Counted from the stretch's first letter, positions 51,800-60,299 are shown. The stretch: 60,299 nucleotides of DNA from JAKAXG01 sp035702985 (GCA_035702985.1 DASSZD010000023.1:1-60299), one strand, 5' to 3'. Program-made: numbers and translations. Notes: a model not told the origin generated them from the letters alone.

Positions 51800-52927
51800 C
51801 TAAGACAGGACCGTCAACAGGGCCGCGCCGGCCAGGGCTGCGGCCATGACGGCGGCGGCGGTGAGGGCCACCACCCTCCAGGAGAGGTCCCGCCCCACCA
51901 TGACCATCGACGGCAGCGACACGGCCGGCAGAGCGATGAGCACCGCGCCGGACACCCCGGTGGCGAAACCGGCGGCGGCCAGCGCGGCAAGGACCGGGAT
52001 CTCGGCGCCGGTGGGAATGACCAGCAGGGTTCCGGCGCACGCCGCTATCAGCACGGCGGCGAATCCCCAGCCGGACGCGGCCTGTCCCAGCGGTAGCAGC
52101 CAGCCCCTGAGAGCTCCCACGCCCAGGACCACCACGAAGTACTCCGGGACCAGGACCACGGCCAGACGGAACAGGGCCCGCAGGAACCGGTACGGAGCCC
52201 CGGCACCCGTCCCGGCCCGGTCGCCCGCGGCGGTCGGGGCGGGTGCCGGATCCCGGGGCGCCCACCGGGCGATGAGGACCGAAGCCCCCACCGCCAGCAC
52301 CGCCCCCACCACCAGGCGGGTGATGGCGAACTGCCACGGCAGGACGAGGGCCAGGAACACCAGTACGGCCGGGTTCAACAGCGGGTTGGCCAGCCAGTAG
52401 GCCAGCGACGACGACCGCGACGCGCCGGAACGGCGGAGGGAGTTGGTCACCGGGGCGCTGCAGCAGGTGCACATCAGGGACGGCAGGGCGGCCAGGGTGC
52501 CGCCGAGCGAGCCGCGCAGGCCCTCCGCACCGAAGGCCCGGGCCAGCACCGGTCGGGGCAGGAGCGTCTGCAGCCCGGCCCCGATGAGCAGGGCGGCGAC
52601 GAGGGCGATCCAGACCGACTTGCCGTAGGCGACGGTGAACTGCCAGGCGTGGGCCCACGACGGGGCCGCCCCGGGGGCGCCCAGGATGGAACGGCCCGGG
52701 TAGACGTGGGTGCCGGAGACGGCCGCGATCTTGTGGCCGTAGGGCCACCACTTGGCCCAGGTCTCGCCGGCCAGAAAGATCGCCGTGAAGGCGGCGACGG
52801 AGGCGATCACGGCGCCGCGGCCGGCCCGGGTCGGCGGGCCGAGCCCGGCGCTCGCCCGCCGGTCCCGCCGGGCGGGTTGGCCCATCCTTCTGTGAGCGAC
52901 TTTTCCATCTGTGAGCCGAAATCTCAT
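51800..52927 (-). CDS. DUF318/ArsP_1-type permease
   Basis: A 375-residue membrane protein of the predicted permease family PF03773 (ArsP_1). It has about eight or nine segments, the CTCCSAPV motif near residue 145-150 that marks this family, and NPAVLVFLALVLPWQ. A second half-repeat appears in AACAGTLLVIPTGAEIPVLA. These proteins export organoarsenicals or unknown metabolites. The listed start is ATG 52927; ATG 52885 (MGQPAR) would drop 14 residues encoded by the short repeat array next to it and may be the true start. No arsR or other ars genes are adjacent. Confidence 0.82.
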   Translation of the reverse strand: MRFRLTDGKVAHRRMGQPARRDRRASAGLGPPTRAGRGAVIASVAAFTAIFLAGETWAKWWPYGHKIAAVSGTHVYPGRSILGAPGAAPSWAHAWQFTVAYGKSVWIALVAALLIGAGLQTLLPRPVLARAFGAEGLRGSLGGTLAALPSLMCTCCSAPVTNSLRRSGASRSSSLAYWLANPLLNPAVLVFLALVLPWQFAITRLVVGAVLAVGASVLIARWAPRDPAPAPTAAGDRAGTGAGAPYRFLRALFRLAVVLVPEYFVVVLGVGALRGWLLPLGQAASGWGFAAVLIAACAGTLLVIPTGAEIPVLAALAAAGFATGVSGAVLIALPAVSLPSMVMVGRDLSWRVVALTAAAVMAAALAGAALLTVLS

Positions 52928-52973
52928 GTCAATCTCTGAAACGGCTCAAGGTTTGAAAAGGAGCTCACAGATG
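52888..52973. repeat. Short repeat array around a permease start
   Basis: TTCTGTGAGCG (52888-52898), CATCTGTGAGC (52906-52916) and the inverted GCTCACAGATG (52963-52973) are copies of one motif. The last two form a perfect 11-bp inverted repeat 46 bp apart, each next to a T- or A-run. The layout resembles the element at 11306-11394 but with a different core. It overlaps the first codons of the permease frame, which argues for the shorter start there. A degenerate transposon end or a regulator array are possible. Confidence 0.5.
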
Positions 52974-53085
52974 CCACCATGAAACATTATGAAAAATTAT
53001 GTGAGTGGCGCCAGGCGAACCTGCGCTTCCGCCGATGGTACGGGTGGCGGTTGTCACCGCCCTCAGCTATCCACGTCGGAACCGG

Positions 53086-54030
53086 TCAAACCGGATCGGT
53101 GCCGGCGGGATGGGCGGACGGGGCCCTCCGGGTCGGGAAGGCGATCACGTCGAGGTCGCGGGCGGCGACCACATCGGGAAAAATGGCGGCCGCCTCGGTG
53201 GCGAAGCTCTCCTCATCCGGATGGCGCTGCGAGTAATGGGTCAGGACCAGTCGGCGGGCCCCCGCCTCAGCCGCCAGGTCGGCGGCCTGCCAGGCCGTCA
53301 TGTGCCGGTATTCGCTGGCCAGGGCCTCGTCGCCGCGCAGGAAGGTCGACTCGCACACCAGCAGGTCGACGCCCCGGGCCAGTTCCAGCGCAGCCGCGCA
53401 CGGGCGGGTGTCCATGATGAACGCGAAGCTCTGGGCCCGGCGGGGATGGCTCAGCTCCTCCAGGTGGAACGTGCCCCGCCCGGTGGTGAGCCGGCCGTGT
53501 TCGAGCAGCTCCCCCACCGCCGGGCCGCCGATCCCGGCCCGGTCCAGGGCCCGGCGGTCCAGGCTGCGCCCGGGTGGCTCCTCCAGCCGCCAGCCGAGCG
53601 TGGGCACGCCGTGGTCCAGCCAGCCGGCCGTGACCGTCAGGGGCGGATCGGTGCGGACCACGCCACCCCGGCACGGGACCGGGACCGGTGCCGCCGTCCG
53701 TCGGCCGACGGCGACGTCGAGCAGCCCGGCCATCTGCGGGTGTGACGGCTCCGGGAAGAGCACCGGGACCGGCCCCTCCCGGCGGTCGAGGGACATGCGG
53801 GCCAGGACGCCGGGCAGGCCCAGGCAGTGGTCGCCGTGCAGGTGGGTCACACAGATGAGGTCCACGTCCGACGACGCCACCCCGGCCATCACCATCTGGC
53901 GCTGGGTACCCTCCCCCGGGTCGAACAGGATGCCGAAGCCGTCCCAGCGCAGGAGGTAGCCGTTGTGGTTCCGGCGGCGGGTGGGGGCCTGGCTGGCCGT
54001 ACCGAGCACCACCAGTTCTCGACCTGACAT
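53086..54030 (-). CDS. rnz: Ribonuclease Z-like metallo-beta-lactamase
   Basis: A 314-residue metallo-beta-lactamase-fold protein with the zinc motif THLHGDHCLGLPGVLARM, a second ligand set in FIMDTRPC and LLVCESTFL, and the C-terminal LVLTHYSQRH. The pattern is that of RNase Z, which cuts the 3' trailer from tRNA precursors; many bacteria keep it even when CCA is encoded. I use ATG 54030, 6 nt after GAGAAT (54037-54042). It is divergent from the zinc-ribbon protein gene. Confidence 0.9.
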   Translation of the reverse strand: MSGRELVVLGTASQAPTRRRNHNGYLLRWDGFGILFDPGEGTQRQMVMAGVASSDVDLICVTHLHGDHCLGLPGVLARMSLDRREGPVPVLFPEPSHPQMAGLLDVAVGRRTAAPVPVPCRGGVVRTDPPLTVTAGWLDHGVPTLGWRLEEPPGRSLDRRALDRAGIGGPAVGELLEHGRLTTGRGTFHLEELSHPRRAQSFAFIMDTRPCAAALELARGVDLLVCESTFLRGDEALASEYRHMTAWQAADLAAEAGARRLVLTHYSQRHPDEESFATEAAAIFPDVVAARDLDVIAFPTRRAPSAHPAGTDPV

Positions 54031-54173
54031 CACCCCATTCTCCCCCGACCGGCCGGGCAGGCGAGAGCCGACGCCCGAGGTGTTGGTCACGGTCGGTCTG
54101 GTCGAGCTGCGCCCGGCGCCTTCGGGACAGACCGCCGGACGGCGGCTCCGGGCCCGGCTTAGGCTCCGGGCGG

Positions 54174-55400
54174 ATGCTGCGATGCGCAGGGTGCGGTGGG
54201 CCGGTCTCCGAGTGGGCCGCCCGCTGCCCGGCGTGCGGGCACCCCACCGACGACGCCGTGGAGGACCCCCGGCGCCGACACCGCATCCGCCGCCCGGTAC
54301 TGGCGGCGGCCGGGCTGGCGGCGGCCGGTCTGGCCGTGGCCGGCATCGTGGCGGTCGCCGTCACGACCACGTCGGGCGGAGGGCCGGCGCCCGCGCCGGC
54401 GCCGGCGGTCCTCTCCCAGCCACCGCCCCTGCCGGGCCGGGTGGTGGCGCAGGCCCCGGATGGAACGGACCTGGCCAGCGGCGCCGGGGGCCACCACCAG
54501 CGGCCCCTGCCCCACCACCGGTTCAGGGGCGGTGACCGGCTGCTCCTGGCGGCCGCCGGCGGAGTGGTCATAGCCGCCCGGGGGCGGTCGGTGTACGTGG
54601 ACTCCCGGCGGCTCCCGTTGGCGGCCGGGGCGGCGCCGGTCGGACCCTCCGCCCCGGCCGACGGCGGGCGGGCGGTCCTGGTCAGAACCGGGGGCGGCGG
54701 GGACGTGTCGGCGGTGACCCTGCCCCGGGGGGCCGGAGTCGACCTCGGCCCGGCCGACTCCGCGGTCGGGGATCCAGCCGCCGTCGGGGCCTTCGTCAGT
54801 GTCGTGGCGGCCCGCCAGCCCGGGGCCGCTCCCCCATGGGACCGATCCGGCCCGGCCGACGCCCGGATAGAGCTTCGCGACGCGGGGAAGCCCACCGCCG
54901 TGCTGGGGACCGCTCCGCAGCTCAACCGGGATGCCGGGCTGCCTCCGGACCAGCCCGTCCACCTCGGCGTGTTCCCTGCCCCCGACGGCAGCAAGGTGGC
55001 CGTGATGCTCAACCCTGCGGTCGGCGGTGACGCCAACAGCGCAATGGTGGTCGTGGACCGTGGCGGCCGGATGATGGCGGCCGTCGACGCCGCCATCGGT
55101 CCGATCCAGTACAGCACCCCTTACTGGTCGCCCGACGGGAGCGCCCTGGCCTACACCACCTTCGGCACCGGCGGGACCAGCCTGGCCGTCCTCGCCGGCC
55201 CGGACCGGGTGGCGATCCAGGATTTCCAGCCGTCCACCAGCGTGGACGGTTGCGCCTGGTCCCCCGACAGCGCCTGGCTCCTGTGCCAGGCCGTCACCGC
55301 CTACACCTCGGACTGGGTCCTGGCCCGCAACAGCGCCGGTCTCAGCCCCATCTACTCCTTCCCGGCCCGGGGCCGTCCGCTCATCTGGCTGCGGACGTGA
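54174..55400 (+). CDS. Zinc-ribbon, single-pass membrane, beta-propeller protein
   Basis: A 408-residue protein. Residues 1-25 form a zinc ribbon (CAGCGGP ... CPACGHP). A transmembrane helix at ~40-65 is followed by a Pro/Ala linker. Residues ~85-405 are a TolB/WD40-like propeller with repeated blade ends (HLGVFPAPDGSKVAVML, TPYWSPDGSALAYTTF, DGCAWSPDSAWLLCQA). The ribbon would be cytosolic and the propeller external. This layout is seen in actinobacterial proteins of unknown role. ATG 54174 is 8 nt after TAGGCT (54160-54165). Confidence 0.85.
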   Translation: MLRCAGCGGPVSEWAARCPACGHPTDDAVEDPRRRHRIRRPVLAAAGLAAAGLAVAGIVAVAVTTTSGGGPAPAPAPAVLSQPPPLPGRVVAQAPDGTDLASGAGGHHQRPLPHHRFRGGDRLLLAAAGGVVIAARGRSVYVDSRRLPLAAGAAPVGPSAPADGGRAVLVRTGGGGDVSAVTLPRGAGVDLGPADSAVGDPAAVGAFVSVVAARQPGAAPPWDRSGPADARIELRDAGKPTAVLGTAPQLNRDAGLPPDQPVHLGVFPAPDGSKVAVMLNPAVGGDANSAMVVVDRGGRMMAAVDAAIGPIQYSTPYWSPDGSALAYTTFGTGGTSLAVLAGPDRVAIQDFQPSTSVDGCAWSPDSAWLLCQAVTAYTSDWVLARNSAGLSPIYSFPARGRPLIWLRT

Positions 55401-55416
55401 CCCGGCGGGAAGACCT

Positions 55417-57066
55417 TCAGACGGGGCTGACCGGCAGGTCGATGCCCGACGGGTGCTCTCCGTCGTGGAAGACCTCCAGTTCGCCGGGGTGCAGCGTGGC
55501 GGCGGTGCCGAGGGGCTCGCCGGTCCCGGGGTTGCGGGCGTAGAGAGGGTGGGCGGCGCTGGATACCTGGACCCGCACCCGGTGCCCGGCGCGGAAGGTG
55601 TAGGCGGTCGGCCAGAGCGGCACCCGCACCCGGTGGCAGCCGTCGGGGGCGCCGGCCGGCTCCTCGATGCGGACGATGCCGTCGCAGACGTTGTGCGACT
55701 TCCCCGACGCTTTGACGTCGCACAACCTGACGAACACGTCGAACGACGGCCGGTTGCCCCGGACCCAGACCTCGGCGTTGACCGGCCCGGCCACGGTGAG
55801 GTCCTCCCCCAGCGGGGCGCCGGTGTAGGTGAGCACGTCGGGCCGGGACTCCCGACGGCGCTGCTCCCTTTTTCCTGAGCGGAACGGGTCCAGGCTGGGG
55901 CCGCCCAGGCCCGGGGCCGGGTGGGCGGGGTCGTAGCGGTAGCGGTCCGGCCGGCCTCCCGGCGCCGGCTCCGGCGACAGCCCCCCGTCCGGGCGTAGGT
56001 AATACCGCTGCGGGTCGTGGGGCGGGGGCCAGTCCGGGATCTGGACCCAGCGTCGGGAGCCCATGACGAACAGCCTGACCGACCCGCCCGGCCCCCGCCC
56101 GCCCGGCACGGCGCCGTCCCGCAGGTGGACGTCGAACCACTCCAGCCCGTCCCGCAGCGACGCCGCCCCGCCCCGGGCGCTCATGTGCGTCCACGGCCCG
56201 ATGGTCAGCCGGGCTCGCCGGCCGGCCCGGCGCAGCCGCCGGTAGTCCTCCAGCTGACCGGGCAGGAACAGGTCGTACCAGCCGCCGACCAGGGACGCCG
56301 GCGGCGTGGCCTCCACGTGACTCGACCAGTCCAGCGGCTCCCACCAGGGATCATCGGCGCCGTGATGGTCCAGCCAGTCCTGGTAGAACGGGATGCGCCG
56401 GCCCAGCGCCCGCACGTCGGCTTCGCTCAGGGGCACCGTGGTGTAGGCCCGGGCCATGCGCCGCCGGCCGGCCAGGATGGACCACACCAGCCGGCCGGGG
56501 GGCTGCTCCTGGTTGACCAGCTGGCTCACCCAGGTGGCCCCGGTCTCGAGGGCGAACGTTCCGCCCGGGTAGACGATGTCGCGCACCCGGGCGGTGGTGA
56601 TCTGCAGGGCCATGGCCTTCAGCCACGGGGGCGGGTCGGCGGCCACCGCCCACTGGGTGAGCCCCATGTAGCTGGCCCCGAACGTCCCGACCGAGCCGGT
56701 GAACCACGGCCGGCCGGCCAGCCACTCCAGCGTGGCCCGGCCGTCGGCCTGCTCGTGGTGGAACGGGTCGAACGCGCTGCCTCCCGAGCCGAACGTGCCG
56801 CGGCAACTCTGGATGACCACCTGGTAGCCCCGCTCGGAGAACAGGCGGCCGAAGAGGCCCAGCTGCCGGCGCCCGTAGGGGGTGCGGATCAGCACGATCG
56901 GATCCAGCCGGTCGTCGCCGGCGGCCCCCGGGGCGTACCACCGGTCGGCCAGCAGCACGGCGCCGTCCGGCATGGTCGCCTCCAGGTCCCGCTCGACCGC
57001 CACGTCGGTGGCGGTCGCTTTCGGTAACCGGGCCGCCCGGCCCATCACCCAGCTCCCCAGGGTCAT
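55417..57066 (-). CDS. CocE/NonD-family hydrolase (S15 type)
   Basis: A 549-residue alpha/beta hydrolase of the S15/CocE family. The catalytic Ser is in VGTFGASYMGLTQW, Asp in SLVGGWYDLFLPG, and His in LTIGPWTHMSARGG. The C-terminal jellyroll (residues ~390-545) is typical of cocaine esterase-like and X-Pro dipeptidyl-peptidase proteins. Substrates range from esters to beta-lactam precursors. ATG 57066 has GGAGG 9 nt upstream; a GTG two codons earlier is less well spaced. No secretion signal is visible. Confidence 0.9.
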   Translation of the reverse strand: MTLGSWVMGRAARLPKATATDVAVERDLEATMPDGAVLLADRWYAPGAAGDDRLDPIVLIRTPYGRRQLGLFGRLFSERGYQVVIQSCRGTFGSGGSAFDPFHHEQADGRATLEWLAGRPWFTGSVGTFGASYMGLTQWAVAADPPPWLKAMALQITTARVRDIVYPGGTFALETGATWVSQLVNQEQPPGRLVWSILAGRRRMARAYTTVPLSEADVRALGRRIPFYQDWLDHHGADDPWWEPLDWSSHVEATPPASLVGGWYDLFLPGQLEDYRRLRRAGRRARLTIGPWTHMSARGGAASLRDGLEWFDVHLRDGAVPGGRGPGGSVRLFVMGSRRWVQIPDWPPPHDPQRYYLRPDGGLSPEPAPGGRPDRYRYDPAHPAPGLGGPSLDPFRSGKREQRRRESRPDVLTYTGAPLGEDLTVAGPVNAEVWVRGNRPSFDVFVRLCDVKASGKSHNVCDGIVRIEEPAGAPDGCHRVRVPLWPTAYTFRAGHRVRVQVSSAAHPLYARNPGTGEPLGTAATLHPGELEVFHDGEHPSGIDLPVSPV

Positions 57067-57103
57067 CCTCACCAGCCTCCTTCTGTACGAACCCGTGTCC
57101 GGG

Positions 57104-57934
57104 TCAGGAGATGGACGGCGCTCCCGAGGCGTGGGTGGCGATCAGGTCCACCAGCCGGTCCCAGTACGGGGGCGGGTAGTCGTGGCCCATGCCCTCCACG
57201 ATCTCCAGGCGGGCCCCCGGCACGGCGGCCGCCGTCCGGCGACCGAACTCGGGAGGGATCAGGCGGTCGGCGTCACCGTGGATCACCAGGGTGGGGACGC
57301 TCAGCGAGCGCAACGCCTCCTCCCGTGAAGGTGATCGGGCGATGGCCGCGGCCTGCCTCTGCCGCCCGCCCGGATCCCAGCACCGGTCGTAGGCGGCGTA
57401 GGCGTCGGCGGTGATCCGTTCCACGTCGAAACACGCCGGGCTGCCCCACGCCGCGAGCCCGGCCAGATGCCTTTCGGCCGCCTCCTCCCGGGTGGTGGCC
57501 GGCGGGGCGGTGAAGGCGGCCACCACGTCGGGGTCACGCTCTCCGCTCAGGCCGCCCGGCGCCGACATCACCGAGGTCATGGTCAGCACCCGTTCGGGGT
57601 GGCTCAGGGCCATGGCCTGCACGATCATCCCGCCCATGGACCAGCCGGCGATGTGGGCGGAGGGGGCTCCCACCGCGTCGAGCACGCTGAAGCCGTCGCC
57701 GGCCATGTCGTCGACGGTGTAGTCGGCGCCTTCGTCGAGGTGGGTGGACAGGCCCACGTCGCGGTTGTCGAAGCGGACCACCCGGAAACCCCGGGTCACG
57801 AACTTCTCGCAGAACCCGACCTTGTAGTTGATGCACTGGCTGCCCAGTCCGTTGACCAGCAGCAGCACCGGGGCGTCCTCGGCACCGAAGGTCTCGTAGT
57901 ACAGGGAGATCCCGCCGTTGGAGGTGGTCGGCAC
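57104..57934 (-). CDS. Alpha/beta hydrolase
   Basis: A 276-residue alpha/beta hydrolase with oxyanion region LLVNGLGSQCINYK, nucleophile elbow IAGWSMGGMIVQAMAL, and catalytic His in EGMGHDYPPPY. A general acid Asp is in VIHGDADRLIPP. It is a carboxylesterase/lactonase-type enzyme of unknown substrate. GTG 57934 follows GGGAGG closely and lies 6 nt after TAGAAC. It is co-directional with and 37 nt upstream of the CocE-family gene. Confidence 0.9.
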   Translation of the reverse strand: MPTTSNGGISLYYETFGAEDAPVLLLVNGLGSQCINYKVGFCEKFVTRGFRVVRFDNRDVGLSTHLDEGADYTVDDMAGDGFSVLDAVGAPSAHIAGWSMGGMIVQAMALSHPERVLTMTSVMSAPGGLSGERDPDVVAAFTAPPATTREEAAERHLAGLAAWGSPACFDVERITADAYAAYDRCWDPGGRQRQAAAIARSPSREEALRSLSVPTLVIHGDADRLIPPEFGRRTAAAVPGARLEIVEGMGHDYPPPYWDRLVDLIATHASGAPSIS

Positions 57935-57943
57935 CCTCCCGTT

Positions 57944-58498
57944 CTAGCAGCCGCCCGGCACTCCCAGCCCGTCCACGACCTCCGCCGCAGGCAGCCGGGC
58001 CAGGAGGCTCCCGGCGAGCAGCAACTTGGAGCGGCGCACCCCGGAGCCGATCAGCACCACCCCGGTCTCGGCCACCCGGCGGTCCACCAGGACCGGCCAT
58101 CCGGATGGCAGCCCGATGGGATTGATGCCGCCGTACTCCATTCCGGTCAGCTCCACGGCCCGTTCCATGGCCAGGAACGAGGCCTTGCGCACGTCGAGGC
58201 GCCGGCGGACGGTCCCGTTGACGTCGGCCCGGGTGGTGAACAGCACCACGCAGGCGGCCAGACGTTCCTGGCCCTCGCGCCGGCCGCCCACTATCACGCA
58301 GTTCGCCAGGGTTTCAGCGGGAAGCCGGTACTCCTCCTGCGACCGGGCCGTATCCGAGCGGTCGGGGTCGATGCCGACCACGCCCACCTCGTCGAGCCAG
58401 CCCAACTCCTCGAGGGCCCGGAGGGTGGGCGCACCCACCAGTCCCGGCTGCTGGGCCACCGGAGCGCTCGTCAGAGCTCCGAGCGTGAAGGTCCCCAT
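57944..58498 (-). CDS. YbaK/EbsC-type aminoacyl-tRNA deacylase
   Basis: A 184-residue YbaK-fold protein with the family's NCVIVGGRREGQERLAACVV, RRRLDVRKASFLAMERAVEL and GGINPIGLPSGWPVLVD segments. YbaK proteins remove Cys or other wrong amino acids from tRNAs. ATG 58498 is 7 nt after CATACT (58506-58511), suggesting a leaderless promoter. It is divergent from the phosphoribosyltransferase gene. Confidence 0.85.
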   Translation of the reverse strand: MGTFTLGALTSAPVAQQPGLVGAPTLRALEELGWLDEVGVVGIDPDRSDTARSQEEYRLPAETLANCVIVGGRREGQERLAACVVLFTTRADVNGTVRRRLDVRKASFLAMERAVELTGMEYGGINPIGLPSGWPVLVDRRVAETGVVLIGSGVRRSKLLLAGSLLARLPAAEVVDGLGVPGGC

Positions 58499-58563
58499 CC
58501 CCGCCAGTATGCATCCCGGCCCCGCCGGGTGCGGGGCGACCGGCTTGGAGCAAGATCTACGCC

Positions 58564-59055
58564 GTGCCGACATCTGAAGCTGATCGCCAACTGGAGGTAC
58601 TGACCTGGACGGACTTCGGGCGGGCCAGCCGGCTGCTCGCCCGATCGGTGGCCGCCAGCGGGTTCCAGCCGGATCTGGTGCTGGCCATCGCCCGGGGCGG
58701 CCTGCCCATCGGCGGCGCCCTGGCCTACGCCCTGGGGGTGAAGAACTGCGCCGCCATCAACGTGGAGTTCTACACCGGGGTGGGCCAGCGCATGGAGGTG
58801 CCGGTGGTGCTGCCCCCCACCCCGCCCCTGGTCGACCTGGCCGGCCTGCGGGTCCTCCTGGCCGACGACGTGGCCGACTCGGGGGAGACGCTGGCCCTGG
58901 TGGCCCAACTGGTGCGCCCACACGTCGCCGAGTTGAGGAGCGCGGTGCTGTACAAGAAGCCCCGCTCGGTGGTCGACCCCGACTACCACTGGGCCCATAC
59001 CGAGCGGTGGATCTCGTTCCCGTGGTCGGCGGAGCCGCCGGTGACCGCCGGGTAG
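58564..59055 (+). CDS. Phosphoribosyltransferase-family protein
   Basis: A 163-residue PRTase fold. The PRPP-binding loop is VLLADDVADSGETLAL, with the PPi loop AIARGGLPIG. The C-terminal hood has TERWISFPW. This matches the Xan/Gpt-like or Archaea-type purine PRTases whose base is not predictable. The start is GTG 58564. No purine salvage operon surrounds it. Confidence 0.88.
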   Translation: MPTSEADRQLEVLTWTDFGRASRLLARSVAASGFQPDLVLAIARGGLPIGGALAYALGVKNCAAINVEFYTGVGQRMEVPVVLPPTPPLVDLAGLRVLLADDVADSGETLALVAQLVRPHVAELRSAVLYKKPRSVVDPDYHWAHTERWISFPWSAEPPVTAG

Positions 59056-59130
59056 CACGCCTCGGGCGCCCGGCCGGCCGAGTGGACAGAATCAGGTCCG
59101 GGCCGGCGGATCCGGTCGTACCCTCCGGGC

Positions 59131-59670
59131 GTGGGGGAAACCGCCACCGAGGTGCTGACCCGGGAGCACGAGGAACTCGACGGTCTCTTCGCCCGGGTCA
59201 GGGACGAGCACGGCGACCGGCCGGCGGCCTGGCGGCAGGCGGTCAGGCAGATGGCCACCCACGTGGCCATCGAGCGCGCCTACCTGTACCCGGTGGTCAA
59301 ACGCCGGCACCTGGGGTCGCCCGGCCTGGCCGAGGAACTGCGCCGTGACTACGCCCGGATGGAGCACCTCCTGGTGCTCACCGAGCGGCGCAAGGTCAAC
59401 TCGCCCGACATGCCGGGGCTGGTGACCGAGCTGCTCGACGTGTTCGAGGGGCACGTCCAGCGCTGCGCCACCGCTCTCATCCCGGCCCTGCGCGACCGGA
59501 TCGACCCGGCCGAGCTCGAGAACCTGGGGGCCGGAATGCGCGCCGCCGAGAAGGTGACCGTCTCCCATCCCCACCCCCACCTGCTGGCCCTCGGGCCCGT
59601 GTACCCCTGGACCACCCGGGTGGCGTCGAGATGGGACCGGGTCCGGGACCGGACCGTCCGCAACCGTTGA
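59131..59670 (+). CDS. Hemerythrin HHE-domain protein
   Basis: A 179-residue di-iron four-helix protein with LTREHEELDGLFARV, MATHVAIERAYLYPVVKRRH and LLDVFEGHVQRCATALIPAL supplying His/Glu ligands. It resembles the 39322 protein in domain and ending but has a different N-terminus. GTG 59131 is 6 nt after TACCCT (59119-59124). It may respond to oxygen, NO or iron stress. Confidence 0.87.
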   Translation: MGETATEVLTREHEELDGLFARVRDEHGDRPAAWRQAVRQMATHVAIERAYLYPVVKRRHLGSPGLAEELRRDYARMEHLLVLTERRKVNSPDMPGLVTELLDVFEGHVQRCATALIPALRDRIDPAELENLGAGMRAAEKVTVSHPHPHLLALGPVYPWTTRVASRWDRVRDRTVRNR

Positions 59671-59787
59671 CGCTCAGCGAGCAGATGCGGCCACCGTAGG
59701 CGCTGTCCGGTCAGGTTCTGCCGAAAAAAGTGTCAAAAGTGGCGGCCCGCCCGCGACCCGCCGACATTTCGCGCCGAAGAAGAGACG

Positions 59788-60129
59788 ATGCCGGACTTCG
59801 TCTCGCCCGAACCCATCCGTTCGATGTTCGACTCCGAGATCGCCTACGGCCGGGCCTGGATGCAGTGGGCGGAGAGCACTCCGGGAGGGTGGCGGGCCCG
59901 CATGGCCGAGCGGGGGCAGAAGCCGCGGCCGAGCCGCATACCGGTCGAGTGGATCGACAAGCCCGAGTCCGGCGGGGATCGCAGCGGATCGTCCGAGACC
60001 CCGTCGCCGTGCTGCCACACCCCGGTCGTGATCGACCCCCATCCCACCCCCGCCCCGAGGGGGCTGTGCTCGCGCTGCGGGGACCTGCTCGACTACGTGG
60101 GAAGCAGCTGGGAGGCCGGCGGCCGTTGA
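59788..60129 (+). CDS. Unknown small protein with Cys/His cluster
   Basis: A 113-residue protein. Residues ~75-102 hold PCCHTPVVIDPHP and LCSRCGDLLDY, likely a zinc ribbon. The N-terminal half (MPDFVSPEPIRSMFDSEIAY) is not recognised. ATG 59788 has AGAAGAGA about 6 nt upstream. No related gene nearby. Confidence 0.65.
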   Translation: MPDFVSPEPIRSMFDSEIAYGRAWMQWAESTPGGWRARMAERGQKPRPSRIPVEWIDKPESGGDRSGSSETPSPCCHTPVVIDPHPTPAPRGLCSRCGDLLDYVGSSWEAGGR

Positions 60130-60259
60130 GGGCCGGCCGGCGGCCCGCACGACCAGCCCCGCCACCCCGCCCGCCGGGAGACCCAGGCTGTGACGTTCGC
60201 CCCTGGGAACGCCGGGGCCCGCCGCCAGACTGAAAAGTGAGACGAAGAGGCGGTGCGTG

Positions 60260-60299
60260 ATGCCTGATGGTCTGGTGACATGGGTCGATCCCTCGGTGG
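60260..60299 (+). CDS. Possible gene start, cut by window edge
   Basis: ATG 60260 opens MPDGLVTWVDPSVG and continues to the window edge. It has GAGGCGG upstream. The start resembles the opening of small beta-barrel nucleic-acid-binding proteins, but 13 residues are too few to judge. Confidence 0.35.
   Translation, partial: MPDGLVTWVDPSV

Noticed and set aside
52927..52932. TTGACA before the permease gene considered a strong promoter
   Set aside because: No acceptable -10 element lies 16-19 bp downstream; the candidates GATGGA and ATGGAA are poor.

Overview
The window is about 60.3 kb of very GC-rich, gene-dense DNA with short or overlapping gene junctions. Several things point to Actinomycetota, perhaps an Acidimicrobiia-like soil or sediment lineage: GTG and TTG starts are common, many genes appear to be leaderless (a TANNNT hexamer 6-8 nt before the start codon), and the gene families are form I CO dehydrogenase, a mycofactocin-type SDR, FadR- and IclR-type regulators, and a contractile injection system with actinobacterial-style small genes. 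The class assignment is inference. No rRNA, integrase or complete insertion sequence is visible.

Layout. (1) 1-6123, minus strand: one end of a contractile injection system (eCIS) locus, with a coiled-coil protein, a lipoprotein, a PAAR-like protein, sheath, two tube proteins, a tail-assembly-like protein, a 56-residue DUF6760-like protein and a gene running off the left edge. (2) 6336-9202, plus: cytochrome P450 and acyl-CoA ligase behind a promoter with an inverted repeat. (3) 9331-11107: an SDR and a membrane protein whose kinase-like dimerisation helix has lost its phospho-acceptor His. (4) 11421-15473, minus: a cobalamin riboswitch followed by a lipoprotein, ecfT, a fused double ATPase and an S component, i.e. 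a vitamin B12 uptake operon. (5) 16193-25701, minus: a TauT-type ABC importer followed by a benzoylformate-decarboxylase-like enzyme, two FAH-family hydrolases, two SDRs and an IclR regulator, which looks like uptake and breakdown of an organic acid. (6) 25834-32643, minus: form I aerobic CO dehydrogenase, coxMSL plus XdhC-YHS, coxD and coxE. (7) 32747-39870: methyltransferase, coiled-coil protein, large catalase, a gluconokinase-LarA fusion, a PRC-barrel protein and a hemerythrin protein. (8) 39976-47749: a compact selenocysteine locus. A formate dehydrogenase alpha subunit has an in-frame UGA and adjacent hairpin; beside it lie tRNA-Sec, selA, selB and selD. (9) 47790-51716, minus: FadR-like regulator, creatininase-family enzyme and a polar amino-acid ABC importer. 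(10) 51800-60299: a permease, RNase Z, a zinc-ribbon/beta-propeller membrane protein, hydrolases, a YbaK-type deacylase, a phosphoribosyltransferase, a second hemerythrin protein and small unknowns.

Taken together, the window suggests an aerobic heterotroph that supplements its energy from CO and perhaps formate, salvages B12, detoxifies peroxide and carries a phage-tail-like injection machine. The most unusual items are the gluconokinase-LarA fusion, the orphan Sec-containing formate dehydrogenase with a nearly complete Sec machinery beside it, a likely CTG start codon, the His-to-Gln sensor protein, and short nested-repeat elements resembling the ends of IS21-type transposons.
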